64,000 nucleotides of DNA from Methanocorpusculum petauri (GTDB lineage Archaea; Halobacteriota; Methanomicrobia; Methanomicrobiales; Methanocorpusculaceae): assembly GCF_026891975.1 (NCBI RefSeq), contig NZ_JAPTGB010000012.1, positions 1 through 64,000 of the forward strand, given 5' to 3'. The notes beneath the pieces are model-generated. The model was given only the letters and a program-made list of their open reading frames with translations. It ran no database searches and was not told the origin of the DNA. Shown piece by piece: positions 1 through 7,801 of the stretch. Position 1 is the first letter of the stretch. The number at the start of each line of letters is the position of its first letter. The position numbers were made by a program, and so were the translations under genes.

Positions 1-3000
1 AAGAGTCCGCCAAGTACCGGGGCGGGTGCCTGCGTTAAGGTGGGCTGTGCGCCTGTCGCGGTGGTGGCGACCGGTGCCGCGGTGGTGGCGGATGTGCCGC
101 TCTGCGCCTGCGTGGCTGCCGGTGCGGTGGTCGCTTTCGTGGTCGTCTGGGCGGTCTGCGTAGCGGTTGCTGCGGTGCCGGACGACGTCCATTTTGCATA
201 CAGGGTCATGTCGCCCGGGATGCTGTCGCTGAAGCTCCAGGCTTGGGTGCATGCTGCGTCTTTGTACCAGCCGCCGAAGGTGTAGCCGTCTTTGACGGGG
301 TTGGCAGGTTCTGCTACGCGGTCGCCGTAGGAGAGGCCGGTCGCGGGGCTGATGTAGCTGCCGCCGGAGGTGTCGAAGAGGACACGGAAGGCGTTGTTCA
401 TGTTGCCGGAGCCGGAACTGACTGCTGCTGCGGTCAGGGTGACATAGTACGAGGAGAACTCAGATGCGGTAAAGGAGATTTTGCCGCTTACGTAGGTGCA
501 GGGTACAAGGGAACGTACACCGTTCTTTGCGTGCCAGACCTGCGGGATCTTGGATCCGTAGTCAACATACAGTTCTACGGGTGCTTTGTCGAGCGTGAGA
601 CCGGTAAGGACTACCGAGAATCCTGCGACCGCTTTATCCTTGTCTTCCGGAGGAAGATCGTCTGATTTCGGTTCGTTGACAATCTGTAACGTATAATCAG
701 TACTGAACAGGTTCTGGATGTTGTCGTCACTGCCGGGGATAACCAGAGACAGTTTCAGGTCTTTCCCGTTTGGAAGCGTGACCAGTGCCGGTTCGATGAC
801 GGCAGCCGAGATGTTTCCGGTTACGGAGTTGGATGTGGAGTCAACAGTCAGCGTTTCTCCAGTAACAGGCTTCAGGGTGATTTTGTCGCCGGTTGTTGTA
901 CCGCCGGATTTCAGGTTGAGGGTAACGTCATCGGCTGTCCCTGATGGCTCAATCTCTACGGTACTTGTATCTACTGTGATGCTGGTGGCACCGGAGGGTT
1001 CTGATGTAATGGTTGCCTTCGGTTTTGGCACTTCTTTTGCGACGGTCTTGTAGCTGTTGTCCTCGATGATGGTGAACGGTGCGAATACATAGGAGGCATT
1101 CAGCATTGGAGACTGAGCCTGATATCTTCCTCCCTGAATAGCAACTGCTCCATTTCTTTTAACAATTACATCATCGATCATGACCGCACTGGTGAGTGAC
1201 GTATTTTGTGAAATGAACGTACCTCCCAGAATTGTTACATTTTTAATCTTCCCAGATGCATCCTGTCCCGTTGCAGCACCGCTGTAAAGACCATATCCGT
1301 TTTTACTGGTAAACGTTCCGCCCCGGATGGTCATTTCGGTGTTTCCAACATGACTGCTTTTACCGACAATACTTACGGCTGCTCCGGTCGTCTCTGTACC
1401 ACTCGGGTTTCCCGTGGGTGGAATGGCATTCACACCGGTTGCAGTAAAGGTTCCACCGTAAATATCCCATTTGCCAGCAGGTGCACCAAGTGCTTCATCG
1501 CCGGAGAAGGTACCGCCGTAGATGGTGATCTGTGCATATCCGTTTCCGGCAATGGCCTGACCGTCGGCAGTACCAAGGTTAGAACTCGTACCGTGATATC
1601 CACGAACCTCAGCACCGTCACGAATGATGATCTGCGGGACATTGCCGCTAGTCTGGTACAAAAAGCCATATACAAATATACCAACGGTTCCAGATTCATC
1701 CGGATTACTTTCAGTACCTCCAATTATCGTGCCGGAAACATCCAGTAAGGAACCGTACCCCTGTCTTGAATTCGAAGTGAGAGATGTACTCACAACTGCA
1801 CCATAGTCTTTACCAAGTACTTTCGCTCCCTTTTCGATAGTAGCTACAGCATAATTCTGGTCAGTACTAGTATCAGATCCATAAACATACAGACCTGCAT
1901 AGGTACTATCGATCGTTACACCGGATTTCACGGTAAGGGAACCACGTTTAACATTTGCACCACAATAACCTGTGATAGTAGCTTCCGTTGATGCGGAGTT
2001 TTTGAGAGTGAGCGCAGCATTCTCGTTGTTCATCTCAAATACTGGTGTAGTAGTAGGTCCGGTGATCGTGTACCCGTTCAGATCGAGCGTGACCTTCTTG
2101 GTAATCGTAGCTGTCTCAGTTGTTGTGACGTTCTGTAACAAGGTAATCGTGGCACCGTCAGAAATGTACTTCGTGGCATTGACGAGGTCCTGATGCAGAG
2201 CAGGAATTGCCGATGAACTGTTCCGGACAATCACTGATGCAGTAGATGTAAGATCCTTGGGGATCTTGGCATTTGTGGCGAAATCGGATTTCGTCGTCCA
2301 TGTGCGTTTGTAATTCCCATACGTCTTGATGGTAGTATCCGTGTACCAGTAGTACCAGTCATAGGCAGTATATCCGCTGGCGGATACTGTCACCTTTTCT
2401 GGATTGTCACTGTTGATCTGATACGGATCATTCAGGGTGTTACTGCCGGTAAGAGTCAGTGTGGCGGACTCTACACCGGGACTGCTGCTAAGGCCCACAT
2501 CGATACTCTGCTGCCAATTGCTGTTGGAAATCTCAAGACCGGAAGCCGTAACCGTTGCACCGTTGATGGTGATTCCGCTGCCGGAACTGCCATTCAGTTC
2601 AACGTTATTCAAGATAACTGACTGAGATGATTCAAAAATATTCAGACCTTTTGCCTTGCCTTTACTATCGAGATGAAGATTTTTCAAGGTAACAGACTCA
2701 GAACCTGTGATGGTCTTCTCAATTTCAAGAAGATGGTCCGATATTTGAGAGGTGGATGAGATTGTGTATCCGGCACCATCAATCGTGACGGATTTGTTTA
2801 CCTTAATTTCGTGTGTTGCCTCGATATTATTAGATAAGGTGATAATGGTTGTCGTAGAGTCTGCCAGCTTTGCGATCAAGTCGCTAAAGGTACTAACAGT
2901 CGCAGTACCAGTAGTATCCTCCGCACTGACAGCTCCCGCCATCAGCGTACACACCAGCAGGAGCGACGCGAGCAGCACCACACCGCGCCGCAGCAGTCCT

Positions 3001-3044
3001 CCGGTATCAATGGGACGATTCGTCCCGTAATTTCGTAAACTCAT
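1..3044 (-). CDS. Large secreted adhesin-like surface protein (5' part; C-terminus beyond window edge)
   Basis: Reading the minus strand from the ATG at 3044 gives an uninterrupted frame of more than 1,000 codons to position 1. It starts with a charged N-terminus and a hydrophobic signal segment (VVLLASLLLVCTLMAGAV, then SAED, about residues 21-43). The middle is a Thr/Ser/Gly-rich array of beta-helix-like segments of the type ITIYGGTFSG or VTILGGTFIS, as in archaeal adhesin-like proteins. Near the left edge (about 185-395) is a Listeria-Bacteroides (InlB B / Flg_new) repeat with the motifs FDTSGG, GYTFGGWY and TLYAKW. A Thr/Ala-rich linker follows and may lead to a cell-surface anchor outside the window. 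An SD (complement of cctcctc, 3051-3057) sits 7 nt before the ATG. No paired gene is visible. The promoter appears to lie inside the inverted-repeat segment at 3108-3371, so expression may be phase-variable. The family assignment is by composition and motifs; the binding target is unknown. Confidence 0.85.
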   Translation of the reverse strand, partial: MSLRNYGTNRPIDTGGLLRRGVVLLASLLLVCTLMAGAVSAEDTTGTATVSTFSDLIAKLADSTTTIITLSNNIEATHEIKVNKSVTIDGAGYTISSTSQISDHLLEIEKTITGSESVTLKNLHLDSKGKAKGLNIFESSQSVILNNVELNGSSGSGITINGATVTASGLEISNSNWQQSIDVGLSSSPGVESATLTLTGSNTLNDPYQINSDNPEKVTVSASGYTAYDWYYWYTDTTIKTYGNYKRTWTTKSDFATNAKIPKDLTSTASVIVRNSSSAIPALHQDLVNATKYISDGATITLLQNVTTTETATITKKVTLDLNGYTITGPTTTPVFEMNNENAALTLKNSASTEATITGYCGANVKRGSLTVKSGVTIDSTYAGLYVYGSDTSTDQNYAVATIEKGAKVLGKDYGAVVSTSLTSNSRQGYGSLLDVSGTIIGGTESNPDESGTVGIFVYGFLYQTSGNVPQIIIRDGAEVRGYHGTSSNLGTADGQAIAGNGYAQITIYGGTFSGDEALGAPAGKWDIYGGTFTATGVNAIPPTGNPSGTETTGAAVSIVGKSSHVGNTEMTIRGGTFTSKNGYGLYSGAATGQDASGKIKNVTILGGTFISQNTSLTSAVMIDDVIVKRNGAVAIQGGRYQAQSPMLNASYVFAPFTIIEDNSYKTVAKEVPKPKATITSEPSGATSITVDTSTVEIEPSGTADDVTLNLKSGGTTTGDKITLKPVTGETLTVDSTSNSVTGNISAAVIEPALVTLPNGKDLKLSLVIPGSDDNIQNLFSTDYTLQIVNEPKSDDLPPEDKDKAVAGFSVVLTGLTLDKAPVELYVDYGSKIPQVWHAKNGVRSLVPCTYVSGKISFTASEFSSYYVTLTAAAVSSGSGNMNNAFRVLFDTSGGSYISPATGLSYGDRVAEPANPVKDGYTFGGWYKDAACTQAWSFSDSIPGDMTLYAKWTSSGTAATATQTAQTTTKATTAPAATQAQSGTSATTAAPVATTATGAQPTLTQAPAPVLGGL

Positions 3045-3107
3045 GAAATTCCTCCTCAGGACCAGCGGGAACACACTGCGGAAACGATCCGCCATACGCA
3101 AAACCCA

Positions 3108-3131
3108 TTGAATCCTAAGATGAGAGGATAT
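3108..3131. repeat. Inverted repeat arm, adhesin-proximal (ATCCT-N8-AGGAT site)
   Basis: This 24-bp arm matches the reverse complement of 3348-3371 with one mismatch. Its core is ATCCT (3112-3116), spacer aagatgag, and AGGAT (3125-3129). It lies 64 bp upstream of the adhesin start codon. A degenerate partial copy (GCAAAAC followed by ATTGAATCCT, ending 3285) lies inside the enclosed segment. Confidence 0.85.
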
Positions 3132-3347
3132 CATGCAGAAAATACTTTGATTCAAAATCGGAGGAAAATACTTATTTTGCGCGAGAAAACGGACAAAATT
3201 TCGACGTGAAAAATACGCGAAAAATAATAGTATATAATTATTTTGAGCATATTCTGGGTTTTGCAAAACACACAAATTGAATCCTGTTGAATGATTCCCC
3301 TCACTCCAAGAACAATTTATGATTACATTTATATTGCATTACGTGCC
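3132..3347. promoter_or_regulatory. Candidate invertible segment carrying the adhesin promoter
   Basis: This 216-bp AT-rich, non-coding segment lies between two 24-bp inverted arms, directly upstream of the adhesin gene. The best TATA candidate for the adhesin reads TTATATA on the minus strand (3231-3237) with an A-rich BRE-like stretch before it. Transcription would start near 3205-3210 and leave a leader of about 165 nt that crosses the proximal arm. The element is nearly palindromic, so TATA-like sequence also faces the plus strand, but other promoter elements would be reoriented by inversion. That it inverts is an inference from geometry and position. Confidence 0.5.
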
Positions 3348-3371
3348 ATATCCTCTCATCTAAGGATTCAA
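3348..3371. repeat. Inverted repeat arm, distal (ATCCT-N8-AGGAT site)
   Basis: This arm is the reverse complement of 3108-3131 except for one base. Core: ATCCT (3350-3354), spacer ctcatcta, AGGAT (3363-3367). The spacer is asymmetric, so the two sites are in opposite orientation, the geometry that gives inversion rather than deletion. Confidence 0.85.
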
Positions 3372-3426
3372 CCCTTTGAAACATCCTGCGCGGACCTCTT
3401 TTGAAAAATCAGATGTATAGCTTTGG

Positions 3427-3512
3427 ATAATCGCAGATAATAGAATATGATGATAATAGAGCTTCGCTCTATTATCTGCGATTATGTTCTCATCATCCAT
3501 AAATGTATGGAT
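3427..3512. repeat. Nested hairpins in the intergenic region upstream of the adhesin
   Basis: An 18-bp perfect inverted repeat joins 3427-3444 and 3468-3485. Between the arms, 3452-3461 can instead pair with 3467-3476 in a 10-bp hairpin with a tiny loop, so the right arm has two competing partners. A further short hairpin (ATCCATA, AATG loop, TATGGAT) lies at 3495-3512. No T-tract follows, so simple termination is unlikely. The rest of 3513-4001 shows no convincing gene, only A-rich runs. Confidence 0.6.
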
Positions 3513-4001
3513 AGACAAAACCAAGCAAATGCATAGTCAGACACCCCCTGTTTTTCCCGGAAAAACCTAATGTATGCTCAAAATATTCATATACTGCGAA
3601 AAGAAAAAACCAGATTATCCCATGGGAAGATACCCGAAACTTCCCCGGGCTGCCTGCGGCCACAACATCATACCGCAGACAACTCCCCAGAAATACTAAC
3701 CTGCCGCGGCAGAACATCGCTCCCCGCCCGCACCGATCGATCCCCTCCCCGCATCTCACCACCGAACACATGACACATGACACCGAACAACACAAAAAAA
3801 AATATCACTCCGGTATCCCTTCCGCATCACAGCGGAACGATACCGGACCCCTCAGTACCCTGTTGTTATGTTATTGCACTCAACCAATAAAAACATCAGC
3901 ATACAGGGAACACACCAAAAAAAAAATAAAAAATAAAAAAATCATCACACCCCCTGCCGCACCCCCCTGTTCGGTGTTCGGTGTCACGACCCCCGACAAC
4001 C

Positions 4002-4157
4002 ATGACCCGAAAAATCGCCTACCTCCGCATCCCCGCCGACCTGCTCAGCCTCATCAAAACCATCGCCCACTCCGTACTCGCCGTCAAAGGAATAACCGCC
4101 GCAAAAAACAGCATCGGAAACCGATCAGAACAAAAACAAAACAGAAAAGAAAAATAA
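4002..4157 (+). CDS. Small hypothetical protein (51 aa)
   Basis: The frame reads MTRKIAYLRIPADLLSLIKT at its start and ends in a Lys/Gln-rich tail. Codon choice (ATC, GCC, CTC, ACC, AAA) matches neighbouring real genes, which is the main reason to list it. No Shine-Dalgarno or clear TATA is seen, and there is no recognisable domain. It converges on the aEF-1beta gene with a 4-bp gap. It could also be the surviving end of a decayed gene. Confidence 0.4.
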   Translation: MTRKIAYLRIPADLLSLIKTIAHSVLAVKGITAAKNSIGNRSEQKQNRKEK

Positions 4158-4161
4158 GTAT

Positions 4162-4422
4162 TTAGAGCATCCGGTTCAGAGACTCAATCTCTGCACGGTC
4201 AATGCCCGCAATGCCTGCAAAGAGGCCCTCAATCTTGTCGCCGGAACCTTCCTCATCCTCAGTGATCATAGCGATCTTAATTGCAGAGAGACCAAAACCA
4301 ATCGGCTCAACTCTCATATCCTGAATACCCGGGATCTTCTCTCTAATCTCAGCCTGAAGCTTTTCCATGTCAACATCCGGAGACTCCGGCATGACCTTCA
4401 AAATTACTGCAACTTCGCCCAT
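4162..4422 (-). CDS. ef1b: Translation elongation factor aEF-1 beta
   Basis: This 86-aa protein has the usual length of archaeal EF-1beta, the guanine-nucleotide exchange factor that recharges aEF-1alpha with GTP. The family pattern is visible in MGEVAVILKVMPESPDVD at the start, the VEPIGFGLSAIKI core strand and an acidic C-terminal half (EGLFAGIAGIDRAEIES). The ATG follows the zinc-ribbon gene upstream by 9 bp, and its SD-like GTGAGGA overlaps that gene's stop codon, so the two are co-transcribed and probably translationally coupled. Identification is secure. Confidence 0.95.
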   Translation of the reverse strand: MGEVAVILKVMPESPDVDMEKLQAEIREKIPGIQDMRVEPIGFGLSAIKIAMITEDEEGSGDKIEGLFAGIAGIDRAEIESLNRML

Positions 4423-4431
4423 ATTATTTCC

Positions 4432-4593
4432 TCACGGGCCCTGGAACCCGCACTTCGGACAGGTATATTTAATGCTCTGCTTGCGGCAGTATGCACAACG
4501 GTAGATAACCTCACCGCAGTCAGGACACTTAAACTCGGTTGCGCCGCGCTCAGCGAGCGGGGCATTACATGACGTACATTTCGTAGCTGCCAT
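4432..4593 (-). CDS. Zinc-ribbon protein (HVO_2753-like)
   Basis: This 53-aa protein has four CxxC knuckles: CTSC near residue 6, CPDC near 24, CAYC near 33 and CPKC near 45. That composition is typical of the short archaeal two-zinc-finger family that precedes aEF-1beta in many euryarchaea. It is the first gene of a two-gene operon with ef1b. The zinc sites and position suggest a translation-linked role, but no reaction can be assigned from sequence. The start (ATG at 4593) gives MAATKCTSCNAPLAERGATE. Confidence 0.85.
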   Translation of the reverse strand: MAATKCTSCNAPLAERGATEFKCPDCGEVIYRCAYCRKQSIKYTCPKCGFQGP

Positions 4594-4658
4594 TCGATCA
4601 AACTCTCTAAATTATTAGCTCCCCACAATTATAAACGTGTGGCCTCCACCGCCGCATA

Positions 4659-5249
4659 TCACCGAACCCGGGTCCCGGAAACACAAACCCCGTGCAGACA
4701 GGCAGACAGACGATCCGGACATCTCCCATTGATAATTTTCGCCGGAACCGCATACCTGCGCAGAACATCCCTGCAGCAGGGATCAATCACATCCGTCTCC
4801 AGACCCTCCGGCATCTCAGCAAGCACCTCCCCGCCCGACATAACACCATCAACCGACTTCAAAAGAATCAGCGGACAGCCCAGCCGCCCCGCAACCCACG
4901 CCGAGATCGCATCCGACGTCACATCCCACGAATGCGGCAGAGGATCCGCCTCCCGCAAGGTACGGTACGGAAGAAAAATCCGCGCACCCGCCTCAGGCAG
5001 CGAACAAACATCATCCGCCAAAACCCCAAATGTAGACAAAAACCACCCGTACTGATCCATCGCAGCCACCGCCATCCAGTGTGCAGCAGTTCCGTCAATA
5101 CCCAGACCTCGTACATCATTAGCAAAAACACCCCCGCCCGGCACAATCAAAACCGGCACAGGAGACGCAGCAAGAACCCGCATCACAGAACCAGCCGCAT
5201 CCATCAGACTGCCCCCCACCTTCACAACAACACCTCCGCTCACAAACAT
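4659..5249 (-). CDS. mfnE: Amino-acid-kinase-fold protein, candidate methanofuran kinase MfnE
   Basis: This 196-aa protein is of the amino acid kinase (uridylate/aspartokinase) fold. The N-terminal VVVKVGGSL strand-loop binds phosphate, and VLIVPGGGVFANDVR is the second glycine-rich loop. DVTSDAISAWVAGRLGCPLI and LLKSVDGV form the nucleotide-binding part. In methanogens a short enzyme of this fold, MfnE, phosphorylates 5-(aminomethyl)-3-furanmethanol phosphate in methanofuran synthesis, and its length fits. mfnB lies 15 kb away, so context only weakly supports the call. It could be another small-molecule kinase of the same fold. The ATG at 5249 has no SD; leaderless initiation is likely. Confidence 0.65.
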   Translation of the reverse strand: MFVSGGVVVKVGGSLMDAAGSVMRVLAASPVPVLIVPGGGVFANDVRGLGIDGTAAHWMAVAAMDQYGWFLSTFGVLADDVCSLPEAGARIFLPYRTLREADPLPHSWDVTSDAISAWVAGRLGCPLILLKSVDGVMSGGEVLAEMPEGLETDVIDPCCRDVLRRYAVPAKIINGRCPDRLSACLHGVCVSGTRVR

Positions 5250-5287
5250 ACAATACTATTAATCTGTCTCATAACACAAAAACCAGT

Positions 5288-6964
5288 ATGAGAGTCTGGA
5301 TACTCCTCTGTATCATCCTCTGCATAACTGTTGCCCCTGCATCCGCAGACTATCTCATAACCGAGATATGTCCCGACGGATACGCAAAAGGAGACGGAGA
5401 CGAGTACTTCGTACTATCCGGAACCGGCAGTCTGGATGGCTGGACAATAACCGACGGCGAAGGCTCAGTCCGGTTCCCGCCAGGAACAACCGCCTCGGGC
5501 GACATAATCATCGCCCGCGAAGGAACCGCCTATCACAGCATTCACGGCACATATCCGGACTATGAAATATACAGCACCCACCCTTCCGTACCCGACGCAC
5601 TCTTCACTGGCCGGTTTCAGATGGCAAACACCAAAGACGACATCACCCTTCTTTATCATGACTCCCCGGTACAGTCCTTCTCCTGGCCGGAAGACTTCAC
5701 CCCGGGAAACGGGCGGATTCACCGTTACACAGACGGCATATGGGATGAACGGATTTACAAAATCGGTCAGAGCCGTTTCTCTCCCGAAACATTCACCGCA
5801 GAATCCGTCACACTTTTCGTATCACCCGACTCCTCATTTGAAGTAGTTGACTCCGTCATCACCAATGCACGCTCCAGACTCTGTATCTCCATGTACGAAT
5901 TCACCCATCCGGAACTCGCAGAATCGGTTGCCGACGCCGCATCACGGGAGGTTGCAGTAACACTTCTCGTTGAAGGCGGACCGGTGGGCGGCATGAGCTC
6001 CGAAGAAAAAGGCGTACTGAACTACCTCACAGACGCCGGAGCTGCGATCTACACCATAGAAAGTACAGACAAACTGCCCGCACGCTACCGGTATCTGCAC
6101 GCAAAATATCTGATAGCTGACGAAGAAACCACACTCATCCTCTCGGAAAATTTCAAACCAACCGGCATCCCGCTCCCGGGAACACGCGGCAACCGGGGCT
6201 GGGGGGCAGCAGTACACAGTGCCGGCGTTGCCGAATACTTCCACGAAGTCTTTACCGCAGACCTGACAGGCTATGACATCTACCCGTATGTCCCCGGGAC
6301 AGAACCTCTCCCGGACACCTGGAAAGACAAAGACATCACCGTCCGGTTCCCCCCGCACACCGTGTACAATGTCGCAGTCACACCAATCGTATCGCCGGAC
6401 ACAAGTGCCCTCATCCCCCGACTGATACAAAATGCCAGGGAAAAAATTGACCTCCAGCAGGCATACATCTCCGGATACCCCGGGGGCGCGCATAATATCT
6501 GGCTTGATTTAGTGCTTGAAACAGGGGGTCGCGGCATCCCGATCCGCGTCATGCTGGACGGGATGTATTACAACACGGAAAGTGATGCGGATAACGATGA
6601 AATAGTCGCAAATATCAACCGAATTGCCAAAAAAGACAACATTTACGCAGCAGCAGAGCTGAAATTTCAGGATGAATACATAACCAAGCTGCATAACAAA
6701 GGACTGATAGTTGATATGAAATACGTACTCATCAGTTCGGTGAATTGGAATTATAATTCCCCAAATAATAATCGGGAAGCGGGAATTATCCTTGAAAATG
6801 AAGAATCAGCAGAGTATTTTTCAGAAATTTTCCAATATGACTGGAATGGAGATCCCGGTAAATTGGAAATCGGAGATGCAAAACAGATTGATTTACGCCA
6901 TATTTTAGTTGCCGCAATACTCGTGCTACTGGTTATAATTTGGCAACTGAAAAGACGAAGATAA
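5288..6964 (+). CDS. Secreted, membrane-anchored phospholipase-D-fold protein with lamin-tail-like N-domain
   Basis: This 558-aa protein has a signal peptide (1-20, ending ASADYL), a lamin-tail-like domain (about 20-140, with LITEICPDG, GDEYFVL and LDGWTITDGEG), and two phospholipase D halves. The catalytic HxK(x4)D motifs are complete: H271/K273/D278 and H469/K471/D476, followed by LISSVNWNYNS. One transmembrane helix (about 538-553) and a KRRR tail place the enzyme outside the cell, anchored to the membrane. PLD enzymes hydrolyse phosphodiesters; LTD-PLD combinations occur in secreted nucleases, so extracellular DNA or lipid is the likely substrate. It is transcribed divergently from the mfnE candidate, with only 38 bp between starts. 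Confidence 0.85.
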   Translation: MRVWILLCIILCITVAPASADYLITEICPDGYAKGDGDEYFVLSGTGSLDGWTITDGEGSVRFPPGTTASGDIIIAREGTAYHSIHGTYPDYEIYSTHPSVPDALFTGRFQMANTKDDITLLYHDSPVQSFSWPEDFTPGNGRIHRYTDGIWDERIYKIGQSRFSPETFTAESVTLFVSPDSSFEVVDSVITNARSRLCISMYEFTHPELAESVADAASREVAVTLLVEGGPVGGMSSEEKGVLNYLTDAGAAIYTIESTDKLPARYRYLHAKYLIADEETTLILSENFKPTGIPLPGTRGNRGWGAAVHSAGVAEYFHEVFTADLTGYDIYPYVPGTEPLPDTWKDKDITVRFPPHTVYNVAVTPIVSPDTSALIPRLIQNAREKIDLQQAYISGYPGGAHNIWLDLVLETGGRGIPIRVMLDGMYYNTESDADNDEIVANINRIAKKDNIYAAAELKFQDEYITKLHNKGLIVDMKYVLISSVNWNYNSPNNNREAGIILENEESAEYFSEIFQYDWNGDPGKLEIGDAKQIDLRHILVAAILVLLVIIWQLKRRR

Positions 6965-7012
6965 AATAAAATTAAATGAAGGAGATATTTCCGGTTCTCC
7001 TCAGGATATTGT

Positions 7013-7252
7013 TTATGCAGAGGCCTGATTTGAAGGAACGGCAAGCTTCGGCTGGTAGATGACCTGACGGGCATCACGGAAGTTGAACTTCTCGATCACG
7101 AGACCATTCTCCTTCAGACGCTTGAGTGCATATCGAACGGTACGCGGAGCCAGTCCGGTGCCCGCAACGATATCCTTGTGTGTCTGCGAACCGGTGCTCT
7201 CCAGAAGGCGGAGAATCGTGATACACGACTGGGGCATTTCTGTTCTTTGCAT
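7013..7252 (-). CDS. Mini winged-helix transcriptional regulator, copy 1
   Basis: This 79-aa protein is little more than a winged-helix DNA-binding domain. THKDIVAGTGLAPRTVRYAL is the helix-turn-helix, and EKFNFRDARQVIY forms the wing. It aligns end to end with the protein at 7469-7708, of identical length. I chose the ATG at 7252 (MQRTEMPQS) over an in-frame ATG three codons earlier because it matches the sister's start and puts the TATA (tttata, 7275-7280) about 25 bp upstream, which implies a leaderless mRNA. A palindrome sits just upstream of the TATA. With no ligand domain it probably dimerises and acts as a local repressor or activator; targets are unknown. Confidence 0.85.
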   Translation of the reverse strand: MQRTEMPQSCITILRLLESTGSQTHKDIVAGTGLAPRTVRYALKRLKENGLVIEKFNFRDARQVIYQPKLAVPSNQASA

Positions 7253-7274
7253 ACAAAACAATTGTTTTAAAAGT

Positions 7275-7312
7275 ATTTATAGATTTCTAATATAGTTCGT
7301 ATACATACGAAC
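7275..7312 (-). promoter_or_regulatory. Promoter and palindromic operator of mini regulator 1
   Basis: A TATA-like element (tttata, 7275-7280 on plus) is placed for a leaderless start at 7252. Upstream of it, 7295-7312 is a perfect inverted repeat, GTTCGTA-TACA-TACGAAC, a good candidate binding site for a small dimeric winged-helix protein and possibly autoregulatory. Binding is inferred. Confidence 0.5.
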
Positions 7313-7468
7313 CATATTAATTTACGGCGAAAAAAGGCATTATTTTGAACAATAGACGCTGAAAACAGGACGTTTAGAATTTAGTGAGAATTACGGGGAG
7401 ATTCCGAGACATTTTTGAATCAATCTAAAAAAGGAGAGATTTTTCAGGCTTTTAAGCCAAATCCCCGC

Positions 7469-7708
7469 TTATGCAGTTGCCTGAAGAGGGGCCGAAGGCA
7501 CTTTCAGAGAGTACAGAATCTGCCTGGCATCGCGGAAATTGAACTTTTCCACGAGCAGATCGTGTTCCTTCAGCTTTTTCAGCGCATAACGGATAGTTCT
7601 TGGAGATAACCCTGTTAACTGGGCAATTTCCTTGTGTGTCAGAGAGTTGTACGGGTCCAGTACTGACAGTACTTTGACCGATGACTTGGGGAGTTCTGTT
7701 TTAGTCAT
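7469..7708 (-). CDS. Mini winged-helix transcriptional regulator, copy 2
   Basis: This 79-aa paralogue of the 7013-7252 protein shares THKEIAQLTGLSPRTIRYAL and LLVEKFNFRDARQILY and has the same length. The frame stays open upstream to 7873, but the ATG at 7708 (MTKTELPKSS) is preferred. It matches the sister's start, the TATA (7731-7737, atatata) lies 26 bp upstream, and the longer reading would overlap the start of the divergent gene at 7802. It probably arose by tandem duplication. The two recognition helices differ slightly (LAPRTV against LSPRTI), so DNA specificity may have diverged. Confidence 0.85.
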   Translation of the reverse strand: MTKTELPKSSVKVLSVLDPYNSLTHKEIAQLTGLSPRTIRYALKKLKEHDLLVEKFNFRDARQILYSLKVPSAPLQATA

Positions 7709-7730
7709 ACCGAACAATCGACTTCTGAAC

Positions 7731-7776
7731 ATATATAGGTATCTACCCTGCCAAAAAGAGTAATCTACAAGTAGAT
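7731..7776 (-). promoter_or_regulatory. Promoter and inverted repeat upstream of mini regulator 2
   Basis: The TATA-like atatata at 7731-7737 is placed for a leaderless start at 7708. An inverted repeat ATCTAC-AA-GTAGAT (7763-7776) lies 25 bp further upstream, between this gene and the divergent gene at 7802, and so could act on either. It differs in sequence from the palindrome of the sister gene. Confidence 0.4.
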
Positions 7777-7801
7777 CACAACCCATACATTCAAAACAAC
7801 C

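Noticed and set aside
3770-4165. A 131-codon frame on the plus strand
   Set aside because: Its translation is low-complexity (Lys, Asn, His, Pro runs) in A-rich DNA. The alternative frame at 4002-4157 has native codon use and covers the same end.
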